A stretch of 64,000 nucleotides of DNA from Betaproteobacteria bacterium MOLA814 (GCA_000496475.1 AYMW01000001.1:308623-372622); one strand, 5' to 3'. Counted from the stretch's first letter, positions 18,587 through 28,045 are shown. Notes: generated from the sequence alone by a model not told the origin. Numbers and translations are program-made.

Positions 18587-19527
18587 GACTTGACGCCAAA
18601 CTGGCTGTGAACAAACTCAAACACCACACCATGTTCATACGTTTTTGTAATGGCGCCACGTGCGTCTGTGTGCGCACCGGAGGTTTTAACAAACTCCACA
18701 TGCTGCTCACTAAGCTGCTGAACAGCTGCGCGTACATCATGCACACCAAAACCAATTCGCTGCACATACTCGGCCCCGTCAAACATATCCCCCTCTGGCT
18801 CGATGAGCTGCATCATGAAGCTGGCGCTTGTATCTGTTGATGGAAATCGGATGAGCGTACCCTGAGGCAATATGCCAAACCTCTCGTGCGCGGGGACAGG
18901 CTGCGCACCCATAAGCTCTTGGTAGAACGTCAACCAGTCATCACTTCGATCCAAACCAATGTATTGAACAATGCCAAAAAAATGCATACCAGCAGTTGCA
19001 GGCGGATGCTGGTCCACACCAGGTGTTGGCACAAAGTCAACGTCATAAATAGAAAATTCCTTATACCGATCTACAAAATACAAGCGGCTACCACCGGCAC
19101 CATGAATTGCAGGGATATTAAGCTCCATAACTTGCGGATACGTATTGACAGCCCATGCCCCTTTGTCAACGACATAGTTGAATGCGGTTTGTGCATCCCT
19201 TACCCGAAGAGCAATCGCCGCAATGCGCGTGTGCATCTGCTCATCGCCTGCCAAGCCCGCACTTAAAGGACCAACTGGGTCAGTGCTAGCGTGCGCATTC
19301 ACAACAATATTGATATCCCCTTGACGGTACAGCTGCACCTCTCGCGAGCGATGCCGAGCAATGGGTCGAAAACCCATCATCTCCAATACCTGACCCAATG
19401 CCTGCGGGCGTGCAGTGGTGTACTCGATAAACTCAACGCCATTTAAGCCAATAGGGTTCATCGTTTCACTGAATGCCGCTTGTAGCGGCTCGCGCATAGA
19501 CTCTTCTTTTGTTAAAAAATCACTCAT
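18583..19527 (-). CDS. VOC/HPPD-like protein, stand-alone counterpart of the QuiC C-domain
   Basis: 314 residues with two vicinal-oxygen-chelate repeats (about 28-165 and 180-310), as in 4-hydroxyphenylpyruvate dioxygenase and the C-terminal half of QuiC fusions. VEFIEYTT and LYRQGDINIVVNAH match that half well. Of the three iron ligands of the family, the first His (182) and the Glu (304, FEFVHS) are present. The position of the second His is Arg257 (VQRIGF, where relatives have QHIAF or HHIAF), so normal dioxygenase chemistry is doubtful. Its stop overlaps the dehydratase start, so the two are coupled. Confidence 0.75.
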   Translation of the reverse strand: MSDFLTKEESMREPLQAAFSETMNPIGLNGVEFIEYTTARPQALGQVLEMMGFRPIARHRSREVQLYRQGDINIVVNAHASTDPVGPLSAGLAGDEQMHTRIAAIALRVRDAQTAFNYVVDKGAWAVNTYPQVMELNIPAIHGAGGSRLYFVDRYKEFSIYDVDFVPTPGVDQHPPATAGMHFFGIVQYIGLDRSDDWLTFYQELMGAQPVPAHERFGILPQGTLIRFPSTDTSASFMMQLIEPEGDMFDGAEYVQRIGFGVHDVRAAVQQLSEQHVEFVKTSGAHTDARGAITKTYEHGVVFEFVHSQFGVKS

Positions 19528-19576
19528 CGGAACTCTAGTAATTGGGGGGTTAATAGGACTTGTGTGGGTTGCATGC

Positions 19577-20437
19577 CTACTCGCTTAGGTAGGTCACTGC
19601 CGCCAAAGAACGCAACGTCACAGCATCCGAGCTTGGAAAACCGAAAAAAGAAAGGTAGGCAGGAATTTGCTCAAACAACATGTCAACACCAACTTGGATT
19701 GGGCAACCTTTGGCCTTGGCGACCTTGAGCAAAGCCGTCTCCTGTTTGCTCATCACGACTTCACCTACAAAGGTTTGTGGGTTCAAACGATCCACATCGA
19801 AAGGCAACGGATCTTGATCCGTCATACCTAAAGGCGTGGCATTAACCACCAAATCTTGATCCGAAGGATCCGCCTTGGTGATTCGAATTAGCACGAGTGG
19901 ATAGTGATCTTGTAAACGCTTGGCCAACGCCTGTGCAGCACGCACATTGAGATCACACAGTGAGAGCTCAGCAACGCCCACATCTGCCAACGAGGCCGCG
20001 ATGGCACAACCCACACCGCCGCAACCAACAACGAGTGCACGTTTGCCACGGACATCAAAACCCTTATTTTTGATACCAGACACGAAACCCACGCCATCAA
20101 ACATATCGGCAACAAGCTGTCCGCGCTCATCACGCCGAATAGCATTACAAGCACCAGCAACCATGGCCACCGTTGACACCACATCTACAACACGCATAGC
20201 AGACACTTTATGCGGCATGGTGATGAGTGCCCCTCGAAAATTACGCAGTAAAGAAATACCCCCTAAAAGCTTGTCCAAATGTTCAGCCTCACAAGCCATG
20301 GGCAACACCACCGCATTGATACCTGCATGGGCAAAGTAAGGGTTGTAAATTAAAGGCGACTTAAAGCTATAGGTGGGATAGCCAATATGAGCAATAAATT
20401 CTGTATGGCCATCAATGACGGGAAAACCAAGGCTCAC
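19577..20437 (-). CDS. Shikimate dehydrogenase-like (AroE/QuiB family)
   Basis: 286 residues. It would interconvert shikimate or quinate and 3-dehydro products with NAD(P). The substrate-binding half has YSFKSP, the catalytic-type Lys in ITMPHK and Asp in DMFDGVGF. The cofactor half has GCGGVGCAIAASLADVG. The start is GTG 20437, with AAAGGA seven bases upstream. Its place in a catabolic cluster rather than an aro locus suggests a degradative shikimate or quinate dehydrogenase feeding the dehydratase downstream. Confidence 0.85.
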   Translation of the reverse strand: MSLGFPVIDGHTEFIAHIGYPTYSFKSPLIYNPYFAHAGINAVVLPMACEAEHLDKLLGGISLLRNFRGALITMPHKVSAMRVVDVVSTVAMVAGACNAIRRDERGQLVADMFDGVGFVSGIKNKGFDVRGKRALVVGCGGVGCAIAASLADVGVAELSLCDLNVRAAQALAKRLQDHYPLVLIRITKADPSDQDLVVNATPLGMTDQDPLPFDVDRLNPQTFVGEVVMSKQETALLKVAKAKGCPIQVGVDMLFEQIPAYLSFFGFPSSDAVTLRSLAAVTYLSE

Positions 20438-20762
20438 TAAATATCCTTTACGTATGCACGCAGTTGGGTTTAATTAAAAAAGACTGAGAGGCTTAACTGG
20501 ATGCAGTCGTGACACTTCTCCATCTGAAAAAACGCACCACGTTGGAATGATCAAAAGTCTCTGAGATACAACGCTGCCACACCAACTGCTCAGTCTTAAT
20601 TCAAACAGGCGATGTTCACTTAAAAGGGGTACCGGTTCTCACACCAGAGAGATACAAGTCGGACAACAAATAGTTAAAAAAAATCAACGCATATTTTTGC
20701 TACGCCGGTATACAACCACCATCCTGTCGACCCCTCATACCGACATGCTTACAGCAATACGG
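20438..20762. other. 325-bp gap inside the dehydroshikimate cluster
   Basis: AT-rich sequence with no supported gene. It separates the DapA-like gene and the AroE-like gene, so the latter probably has its own promoter here. No clear hairpin with a T-run was found. Confidence 0.4.
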
Positions 20763-21713
20763 CTACACCGTTGCGTGTGAGTTTGAGACCAAGGGGTGCA
20801 CATCTAAACGCAGCAACGACGCTTTAACAGCGTCAACAACGCTTACGGACAGAGGCATGAGAGGTGCACGAACATGCAACCAGTCATCATCGCCGCTTAA
20901 GTAAGCCATAGTTGCTTTAAAAGTTGGCAACATGCCATGTTCATTCAAGAGGTCAAGGTAGGCGCTAACTCTAGCCAAACTATCAGCGACTGCTTTAACC
21001 TCGACTTGACTGTTTGGAACGAGCAGTAACTGGGCTACATCGTGCGGAAGAATATTTGCGATACCACTCACAGCACCACTGCTGCCAACGCTAGCCATCG
21101 CTTGCAAGTCCATTTCGTTACCGACCCAAACTTGCACACTGGGATGAAATCTGTGAGCCCATACCAATGAATGCGCTTCATCACAAGCGCTGTCTTTGAT
21201 GCCTATAACCACTTGAGGGTAGCGTGCGGTGAGCGCGTCAACAACCGCAGTTGACACGTCAAGGCCAGAGACTTGGGGAATGTGATAAAGCACCACTCGG
21301 AAGTCTGGATTTACAGGCAATACAGCTTCAAAGACAGCGCTTAAGGCGTACACCAATCCGTCATCCGACACGCCTTTGAAAAAGAAAGGTGGCATCAATA
21401 AGCAGGCATGAACACCGAGCGCAGTCGCATGGTTACAGAGCGCAATCGCATCAGGCAGCGCGCTAGCACTGGTATGTACCAAAATACGTGAGGCAGGAAC
21501 ACCGCCAGCGATTAATGCTTCTAGCGCAGCCATACGCTCACTCACACTAAACGACGGGCCCTCCCCTGTGGTTCCAAATAATGTAACCCCTGCGCAGCCT
21601 GCGCCGATCAGTCGCTTTGAATGTGCGGTGAGTAAATCATTGCGGATATGGAAACATGAATCCATTGGGGTCAACAGCGCTGGCCAAATGCCTTGATGTG
21701 CAACATGATCCAT
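20763..21713 (-). CDS. DapA/NanA-family aldolase or dehydratase
   Basis: 316 residues from ATG 21713. An upstream TTG in frame at 21737 is less likely. It is a class I lyase of the dihydrodipicolinate synthase family: GTTGEG near residue 50, the catalytic Tyr in VLYHIPQ and the Schiff-base Lys in IGIKDSACD. The family acts on pyruvate-derived ketoacids or sugar acids. Lying between the TRAP transporter and the shikimate genes, it is unlikely to make lysine; it probably handles a catabolic intermediate. Substrate unknown. Confidence 0.85.
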   Translation of the reverse strand: MDHVAHQGIWPALLTPMDSCFHIRNDLLTAHSKRLIGAGCAGVTLFGTTGEGPSFSVSERMAALEALIAGGVPASRILVHTSASALPDAIALCNHATALGVHACLLMPPFFFKGVSDDGLVYALSAVFEAVLPVNPDFRVVLYHIPQVSGLDVSTAVVDALTARYPQVVIGIKDSACDEAHSLVWAHRFHPSVQVWVGNEMDLQAMASVGSSGAVSGIANILPHDVAQLLLVPNSQVEVKAVADSLARVSAYLDLLNEHGMLPTFKATMAYLSGDDDWLHVRAPLMPLSVSVVDAVKASLLRLDVHPLVSNSHATV

Positions 21714-21772
21714 GACGTTCTTTCTATACAGGAACAAACAATAAAAAAATAGTTAACCAACTGGCACGAAGC

Positions 21773-23074
21773 TTAAGTAGCTAGGACATACCCAAATTGC
21801 ATCGGCAACCATAAAACAATATCTGGTATGAGAATCAATAACAACAAAGCAGCTAACAATGCGAACAAAAACGGCCAGATTTCACGGATAATTTCAGATA
21901 ATTTGATACCGGTGGTTCCGTTGATAACAAACAGCAAAATACCGTATGGCGGTGTAATGAGCCCAATCATGCAGTTGATGACAGCTATCACGCCAAAATG
22001 AACCAAATCAATCCCTAATGCTCTACACGCTTGAAGAAATAAAGGAATGATGACCAAAATAATGGTGGTGGCATCCAAAATGCAACCGAGCAACAGCAGC
22101 AGCAAATTAACACTTAACAAAAACATCAATGGGCTGATATCTAACGACTCCAAGGATTGAGCCAGTAGTGTTGGGATATTTTCAGATGCAACGATGTAAT
22201 TGAGGATAAGCGCACCACCGATCACTAGCCCTACAGAAGCAGAAGATTTGACACTCTCAAGCAAGATGTCGCGAAGCTTACTGAATGTGAGCGATCTGTA
22301 AAAAAGAGTACTCAAAAGAAGTGCATAAGCAGCAGCCACAGCGGCAGCTTCTGTAGAAGTGGTTACGCCGCCATAAATACCCCACATCAAAATAACGGGC
22401 ATCAAAAGAGCCGGGAACGCGTTAACGGTTAGACGGGGCAACTCACGCAAAGGCACGACATTATCTGCAATAAAACCCCTTTTGTGCGACAAGTAGACAT
22501 TCATCGTCATCAGCATGAGTCCCATCAGCAGACCTGGAAAAATGCCAGCAAGAAACAAATAACCGATCGACGTGTCAGACACCAATGCATAAATCACCAT
22601 AGGTATTGACGGGGGAATGATGGGGCCAATAGTGGCTGATGCAGCCGTGATAGCAGCCGCGTAGCCAGGACTGTAGCGCCCATCTTTTGTCATCATCTTG
22701 ATGATGACTTTGCCTATGCCCGCAGCGTCAGCGACAGCTGAGCCTGACATACCAGAGAAAATCAAACTAGACACAATGTTGACATGTCCCAAGCCGCCCT
22801 TAAACCGGCCAAACACACCCACACAAAAATTTAACAAACGCTCGCTGATCGAGCCGGCATTCATAATGTTTGCCGCAACGATAAACAATGGCACCGCCAG
22901 CAATACAAAACTGTCATAAAGACCGTAAATTATTTGCTCACCAGCGAGTCCCACATCTTGACCAACAAGGGTCAAATACACAACTGCACAAGAAATAATG
23001 GCATAGCCAATCGGCGTACCAATCGACGCGAGCAGGAACAATGTTGTCAGACACAATCCAAAAGCCAGACTCAT
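21773..23074 (-). CDS. dctM: TRAP transporter large permease (DctM)
   Basis: 433 residues, about 12 membrane helices. Typical DctM features are FSGMSGSAVADAAGIGKV near 110-127 and ASATIGPIIPPSIPMVIYA near 145-163. It forms the sodium-driven channel of a tripartite TRAP importer with the small subunit and binding protein. Its start overlaps the dctQ stop (ATGA). The cluster suggests a shikimate-type or related acid as cargo. Confidence 0.93.
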   Translation of the reverse strand: MSLAFGLCLTTLFLLASIGTPIGYAIISCAVVYLTLVGQDVGLAGEQIIYGLYDSFVLLAVPLFIVAANIMNAGSISERLLNFCVGVFGRFKGGLGHVNIVSSLIFSGMSGSAVADAAGIGKVIIKMMTKDGRYSPGYAAAITAASATIGPIIPPSIPMVIYALVSDTSIGYLFLAGIFPGLLMGLMLMTMNVYLSHKRGFIADNVVPLRELPRLTVNAFPALLMPVILMWGIYGGVTTSTEAAAVAAAYALLLSTLFYRSLTFSKLRDILLESVKSSASVGLVIGGALILNYIVASENIPTLLAQSLESLDISPLMFLLSVNLLLLLLGCILDATTIILVIIPLFLQACRALGIDLVHFGVIAVINCMIGLITPPYGILLFVINGTTGIKLSEIIREIWPFLFALLAALLLLILIPDIVLWLPMQFGYVLAT

Positions 23075-23571
23075 ACAATGCCTCCAGCTGCGCCAGGATC
23101 ACTGAGCTCTTGACCACGCCAAAGACGCAGCAGGCCTCGGCCATAAATTGCAATGCTAGACAGCATAAACACCAAATAAATTGAAAAAATATAGGCTAGA
23201 GGAATGCGCAACGTTCCGCTTTTTTTAATTTGCAAGAACGACACGAAATCGTAAGTTCTCGGGAAAGCCACCAACATTGTGACAATAATTGCCAGCGCCG
23301 AAATGGCAGCTAATTTGCGACGGGTCCCGCTACTAACAATCAAATAAATCATGTCAAAGCGGACATGCTCGTCATGGCGCAAACAAAATGAAGAACCCCA
23401 AAACACAGTCCAAAGCCACAAAATAAGACACAGTTCTAACGTCCATCCCAATGGGTAGTTAAAAACATAGCGTGCAGTAATCTGGACAACAAATGTCAAA
23501 AACAGTGCCGACAGCATTAAAACAGCCACATCGTCAGCGCGGCGTTGCAACCAAATCTGTAAATTTTTCAT
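23071..23571 (-). CDS. dctQ: TRAP transporter small permease (DctQ)
   Basis: 166 residues with four membrane helices. FVVQITARYVFNYPLGWTLE (about 27-46) is the typical DctQ signature. It pairs with DctM. Expression relative to dctP is probably lowered by the hairpin at 23592-23630. Confidence 0.92.
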   Translation of the reverse strand: MKNLQIWLQRRADDVAVLMLSALFLTFVVQITARYVFNYPLGWTLELCLILWLWTVFWGSSFCLRHDEHVRFDMIYLIVSSGTRRKLAAISALAIIVTMLVAFPRTYDFVSFLQIKKSGTLRIPLAYIFSIYLVFMLSSIAIYGRGLLRLWRGQELSDPGAAGGIV

Positions 23572-23591
23572 AGCTACACAAATGCAATTAC

Positions 23592-23630
23592 AAAAAACGC
23601 AACGGGCACTCTGAGCGCGTTGCGTTTTTT
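23592..23630 (-). terminator. Hairpin between dctP and dctQ (partial terminator)
   Basis: AAAAAACGCAAC (23592-23603) pairs perfectly with GTTGCGTTTTTT (23619-23630), so the T-run follows the stem on either strand. Placed after the binding-protein gene, it can stop most transcripts there and give more DctP than DctQM. Confidence 0.8.
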
Positions 23631-23647
23631 ATTTCAAAACGACGGCT

Positions 23648-24640
23648 TTACAGCGCGTTTATTTTCTCAAGGGCACCTTTTTCCCAAGACTTTGACAGGT
23701 CAGATTTCAAGTAAGCCGCTTGCACTGCGCTTCTGAAAGCATTTAAATCTGGTGAATAAACCTTCAAACCTTTTGACTTCATGAACGCTTCCAACTCACC
23801 TTCAAGTTTCAACTGCTTTTGACGACCAGATTCGGCAGCTGCATCAGCGGCTTTTTGAACAGTGGCTTGCTGATCGGCTGTCAGCTTGTTCCAGACCTTC
23901 TGGCTGATCGTGACGTAATTCAAATCGACCAAATGGTTGGTCAACACAATTTGCTTAGTCACTTCGTAAAATTTAGATTTTTGAACCGTTGGAAGTGGGT
24001 TGTCTTGGCCGTCAACGGCACCTGTTTGAAGGGCTGTATACACCTCACCAAAAGCCATTGGTACAGGATTTGCACCTAATGCTTTACCCAAAAATTGCCA
24101 TGACTCTGAACCCGGCATGCGCAGCTTGATGCCCGCCATATCTGCCGGGGTTTTGATGACATTGTCAGTTCGCAAGTTAAGCTGTCGACGGCCCAGATAC
24201 ATGATGGTCAGGAGTTTTACGCCCAACTTGTCTTCAACAGTTTTTTTGTATGACTTGAAAAAATCTGAATTGAATACTGCAACTTGATGAGCTGCATCGC
24301 GGTGAACATAACCCGCCGCGAACACACCAAATTCAGGAAAAAATTCTGCCAGCTCTTGTGCAGAAGCAATAGACATATCCAGGTTGCCGCGGGAAATAGC
24401 TTCCAGTTCAGTTCCCTGCTTGAACAACGACGCGTTCCAATGAGGGTCAAATTCAGCAAAGCTGCTGACAGCTGGGGCAAAAATTTCCGTTAAAGCGATG
24501 GCACGCTCGTCGTTTGCGGACGCAGGCGATGACAAACGCAGCTTGATGGTGTCAGCAGCTAGCGCTGACCCACCAACCGCAACTAAAGACAGGGCAGCCG
24601 CTGCACCGATAAGACTGCGACGAATTTTTGAAACAAACAT
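23648..24640 (-). CDS. dctP: TRAP transporter substrate-binding protein (DctP)
   Basis: 330 residues with a signal peptide (1-28, ending ALA). The TRAP binding-protein fold is recognisable by GRRQLNLRTDNVIKTPADM, the conserved Arg in GIKLRMPGSESW, and the helix GEVYTALQTGAVDGQDNPL. It captures a carboxylated solute in the periplasm. Its promoter region contains one copy of the TetR-type palindrome (24721-24736), which suggests control by the divergent regulator. Confidence 0.94.
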   Translation of the reverse strand: MFVSKIRRSLIGAAAALSLVAVGGSALAADTIKLRLSSPASANDERAIALTEIFAPAVSSFAEFDPHWNASLFKQGTELEAISRGNLDMSIASAQELAEFFPEFGVFAAGYVHRDAAHQVAVFNSDFFKSYKKTVEDKLGVKLLTIMYLGRRQLNLRTDNVIKTPADMAGIKLRMPGSESWQFLGKALGANPVPMAFGEVYTALQTGAVDGQDNPLPTVQKSKFYEVTKQIVLTNHLVDLNYVTISQKVWNKLTADQQATVQKAADAAAESGRQKQLKLEGELEAFMKSKGLKVYSPDLNAFRSAVQAAYLKSDLSKSWEKGALEKINAL

Positions 24641-24720
24641 GAAAAATCTCCTTGATAGGTATTAGCGTGACCAGCACCCAATGGTGCAACGGTTCTAAAT
24701 CCTAACAGCGTTTTAGTTCA

Positions 24721-24736
24721 TGTACTATTTAGTAAA
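24721..24736. promoter_or_regulatory. Putative TetR operator 1 (dctP side)
   Basis: TGTACTATTTAGTAAA has the same half-site spacing as operator 2 (TGTAC, six bases, GTAAA) and a perfect TACTA-TT-TAGTA core. It lies 80 bp upstream of dctP. Confidence 0.55.
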
Positions 24737-24799
24737 TGACATTTTCACTAGGTGTTTACCACTATTTAAGGCGTTATAGCGTCTTCTATTTGTGTTTTT

Positions 24800-24815
24800 T
24801 GTACCGGGTGGTACA
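24800..24815. promoter_or_regulatory. Putative TetR operator 2 (regulator side)
   Basis: TGTACCGGGTGGTACA is a 6+4+6 perfect palindrome 38 bp before the regulator start, well placed for autoregulation. Confidence 0.6.
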
Positions 24816-24852
24816 TAATAAAAACACCATCAGTCTTGATGAAAGTACAGCT

Positions 24853-25539
24853 ATGAATAAGAAGTCCGAATTGCCTGATCAGCTGATGCAGGCACATCTA
24901 GAACCGTTTAAAAACACATCCAAACGTGCAGAAGATGCACAACGGACCAAAGCCGACATACTCAAAGCTGCCGCCCATGAGTTTGGTGAGAAAGGTCTGG
25001 CGGGTGCCCGCGTCGATGAAATTGCTGCGGCCACACGCACCAGCAAGCGAATGATCTATTACTACTTCGCCAGCAAAGATGGCTTGTACTTGGCCACCCT
25101 AGAAGCTGTATACCGTGCGGTTAGGGAGTCTGAATCTCAGTTGAATCTTGATGCAATGGCGCCAGAAACTGCCCTTCGCTGCCTAACCGCCGTGACGTTT
25201 GATCACCATCTCAACAACGAAGACTACATTCGCATGGTCATGTCTGAAAACATCAACCGTGGCCGGTACTTGGCCAAAAGCGCACACGTCAAAGAGCTCA
25301 ACCGTCCTGCCATTAGGCTGTTAACGCGCATTTATGAAAGAGGCTTAAAAACCAATATATTTCGCCCTAATTTAGACCCTGCCGACATTCATGCTTCCAT
25401 CTCCGCATTGTCGTTTTTCAATGTGTCAAACCAATACACGTTTGGACTCATTTTTCAGCAAGACAACCGTGCACCAGAGTACATAGCGAATCGACGCGAA
25501 AACGTTGTTCAGATGGTACTTCGCTACGTAATGTTGTAA
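24853..25539 (+). CDS. TetR-family regulator of the TRAP/dehydroshikimate cluster
   Basis: 228 residues from ATG 24853. A longer in-frame form starting at 24736 would cross the operator region and is rejected. The helix-turn-helix is at about 35-80 (ILKAAAHEFGEKGLAGARVD, then TRTSKRMIYYYFASKDGLY). The C-terminal ligand domain is TetR_C-like. Divergent from dctP and followed 4 bp later by the Gfo/Idh gene, it probably controls both directions through the two TGTAC palindromes. Confidence 0.88.
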   Translation: MNKKSELPDQLMQAHLEPFKNTSKRAEDAQRTKADILKAAAHEFGEKGLAGARVDEIAAATRTSKRMIYYYFASKDGLYLATLEAVYRAVRESESQLNLDAMAPETALRCLTAVTFDHHLNNEDYIRMVMSENINRGRYLAKSAHVKELNRPAIRLLTRIYERGLKTNIFRPNLDPADIHASISALSFFNVSNQYTFGLIFQQDNRAPEYIANRRENVVQMVLRYVML

Positions 25540-25543
25540 CACT

Positions 25544-26653
25544 ATGCAACCTACTCCTTACACTACAAACCCTCCGGTCCGAATCGCAGTTGCAGGCGCT
25601 GGCTATATAGGACAGGCTCACATAGGGGCGATTTTTAAAAACAACAGCTCAGCTTTGAGTGCCATTGTTGACCCAAGCCCTAACGCCAAAATTTATGCAG
25701 CCAACTTGCAGGTCCCATACTTCGAGGATCTAGACGTGCTGCTGAAAAGCAACTTAACGCAACAACACACCGACGCTGTGATCATTGCTACGCCCAACCA
25801 TTTACATGCGCAGCAAGCTTTAACGTGCATGCGTATGGACATGCCAGTGCTTGTAGAAAAGCCTGTGACACACGATCTAGCAAGTGGGCAGCAGTTGCTT
25901 GAAGCCTTGACCATGTCCAAGGCGCCCGTTTTGGTAGGGCACCATAGAGCGCACAGCGCCATTATGAAAAATGCACGGGCAATGGTTCATTCTGGCCAAC
26001 TGGGGAAAATCGTCAGTGTTGTTGGCACTGCCTGGTTTTTTAAACCGGATGACTATTTTGAAAGTAGCCCATGGCGCAAAAGCAAAGCAGCAGGTCCTTT
26101 GCTACTGAACATGATTCATGAGGTGCACAACTTGCGAATGCTCTGTGGCGAGGTGACGCAAGTTCAAGCCATGACCAGTCAAGCCACACGCGGTTTTGAG
26201 GTGGAAGATACTGCAAGCATCACAATGCGCTTTGACAGCGGTGTGCTGGCAAGCTTTGCAATATCAGACACTGCAGCAAGCCCAAAAAGTTGGGAACAAA
26301 CCAGCCAAGAAAACCCAGCCTACAGCAGCTACCCAGACCAAAACTGCTATTACATTGCGGGCACACATGCTAGCTTGGCCATACCCACCATGACCATTCA
26401 CAGCTATACAAATACACAACAACGATCTTGGTGGAAACCATTTCAAGTTAGTGCGCAACCTGCCATAACAGATGACCCAATTGCAAACCAAATAGATCAC
26501 TTCGTACGCGTTGTCCGCGCAGAAGAAACGCCGCTTGTAAGCCTACATGACGGACTTGAAAACCTCAAAGTTGTGCAAGCTATCGTAGTTGCGGCGAGCC
26601 AAGGCATTACGGTACATATGGCCAGTTTTAACCACTCATCTGCGATAGCTTGA
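25544..26653 (+). CDS. Gfo/Idh/MocA-family oxidoreductase
   Basis: 369 residues. It has an N-terminal NAD(P) Rossmann fold (VAGAGYIGQAHI, residues 15-26), ATPNHLHA and the family motif VEKPVTHD near 103-110, then a C-terminal substrate domain with a NMIHEVHNLRML helix. Family members oxidise sugars, inositols and cyclic polyols. Being in one unit with the TetR gene, it could act on quinate- or shikimate-related or sugar-acid substrates. Specific substrate unknown. Confidence 0.88.
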   Translation: MQPTPYTTNPPVRIAVAGAGYIGQAHIGAIFKNNSSALSAIVDPSPNAKIYAANLQVPYFEDLDVLLKSNLTQQHTDAVIIATPNHLHAQQALTCMRMDMPVLVEKPVTHDLASGQQLLEALTMSKAPVLVGHHRAHSAIMKNARAMVHSGQLGKIVSVVGTAWFFKPDDYFESSPWRKSKAAGPLLLNMIHEVHNLRMLCGEVTQVQAMTSQATRGFEVEDTASITMRFDSGVLASFAISDTAASPKSWEQTSQENPAYSSYPDQNCYYIAGTHASLAIPTMTIHSYTNTQQRSWWKPFQVSAQPAITDDPIANQIDHFVRVVRAEETPLVSLHDGLENLKVVQAIVVAASQGITVHMASFNHSSAIA

Positions 26654-27090
26654 AATTCAAAGAGGCACAAGTCTCCAAAGTACGCACATGAAAAATAACT
26701 GACGCCCAATAATTCTTACCAACCATGTCTTCAAAAAGACCTTCTTTCTAGGCTGTGATGGACATGAGAACTAGTAGGTACAGCTATGACCAGAACATCA
26801 GACTTCTTAAGCATGTCACAACCATTGCGTGCATCCAACTTGGTTACAAACGCGGCTTTAGCAACGCTTTCTTTGAAGCGTAGCGCAGTGCATTTGATTG
26901 TGTAGATGCAACCGAGTCTGAGCGCTTGTGCGTTGTTAGGTTAGTGACTCATATCACACAGCCGACCTTTTGTGCTGATTAGACTGCGCAATGACACCTG
27001 CCGTTATATGCCCACAACCAGTGCACGCAATAAGGCATTGCTTGAGCTGATTGTGTAAACGCTCTAATAATCCGAAGATGCAACACGCCC

Positions 27091-27139
27091 TGGGTCACTA
27101 TTGGATCGCCGGGGTGGGTCAAAATTCAATCGGCGCAGT
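27091..27139. mobile_element. Remnant of an IS21-family terminus
   Basis: Two 24-bp tandem units both begin TGGGTCA (27091 and 27115). The first contains GGATCGCCGG and the second CAATCGGCGCAG. Multiple TGGGTCA...TCGGCGC repeats are the hallmark of IS21-family ends. No istA or istB is present. The rest of 26654-27178 holds no supported gene. Confidence 0.45.
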
Positions 27140-27178
27140 CCCATACGCCTTCAAACCCTAGACCTTGGCCACATCCCA

Positions 27179-28045
27179 ATGAAAATAGACACACATCAGC
27201 ACTTCTGGCGCTACCGTGCAGAGGCGCTCCCTTGGATCAGCCAGGACATGCCAGCACTGCAACAGGACTGCTTACCCATCGATGTGGGGGCCTCTCTTGC
27301 ACATGCTGAAGTCACGGGCGTGGTAGCGGTTCAAGCCCGGTGCGTTGAGGACGAAACCGATTTTCTGTTGGGGTTGGTAGACAGTTACCCAACGGTACTT
27401 GGCGTCGTAGGTTGGGCAAATCTGGCCGCACCAGACCTTGCGCAGCGCTTATCGCGGTGGTCACACTACGCAGCCTTCAAGGGACTACGCCATATGTTGC
27501 AAGATGAGCCCGACGTGTCTAGCTGGGCTGCCCGCTCGGATATCAACCGCGGCCTGGCATCGGTGCAACATGCTGGTCTCGTCTACGACGTACTTGTGTT
27601 TGACCACCAACTGGCTGATGTTGTGGACTTGTGCGCCCGCCACAGCGCGCACTGGATGGTGCTTGACCACCTGGGTAAGCCTGCAGTGCGGGACTGGGCA
27701 CGCGTCACTGAAGTAGCTGACCGATGGCGCCACGGCATAGCCGCGCTAGCCGCTATGCCACACATGATGTGTAAACTTTCTGGACTGGTGACTGAGACAG
27801 ATTGGCCGGGGCATGCAGGTGTCAGCACCACAGACAAGACAACTATCATGGCGTGCTTTGACTTTGCCCTAGACGCATTTGGGCCACAGCGTCTGATTTA
27901 TGGTTCGGATTGGCCTGTGTGTCAGCTAGCAGCGCCCTATGCGCAAGTCCATGGTTTGGCAGAACAATGGGCACAATCGCGCCTATCTGTCAACGAACAG
28001 GCTGCGTTTTGGGCCGGTAATGCAAGGCGCTGCTACGGCCTGTAG
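27179..28045 (+). CDS. Amidohydrolase, L-fuconolactonase type (COG3618)
   Basis: 288 residues from ATG 27179; an upstream in-frame start at 27101 would lie in the IS21 remnant and is rejected. It is a metal-dependent TIM-barrel hydrolase: DTHQHFW at the start, KGLRHMLQDEPD, VLDHLGKP, and the catalytic Asp in YGSDWPVC. Relatives hydrolyse sugar lactones such as L-fucono-1,5-lactone. With the following SDR and mutarotase this fits non-phosphorylated L-fucose or related 6-deoxy-sugar oxidation. Confidence 0.85.
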   Translation: MKIDTHQHFWRYRAEALPWISQDMPALQQDCLPIDVGASLAHAEVTGVVAVQARCVEDETDFLLGLVDSYPTVLGVVGWANLAAPDLAQRLSRWSHYAAFKGLRHMLQDEPDVSSWAARSDINRGLASVQHAGLVYDVLVFDHQLADVVDLCARHSAHWMVLDHLGKPAVRDWARVTEVADRWRHGIAALAAMPHMMCKLSGLVTETDWPGHAGVSTTDKTTIMACFDFALDAFGPQRLIYGSDWPVCQLAAPYAQVHGLAEQWAQSRLSVNEQAAFWAGNARRCYGL

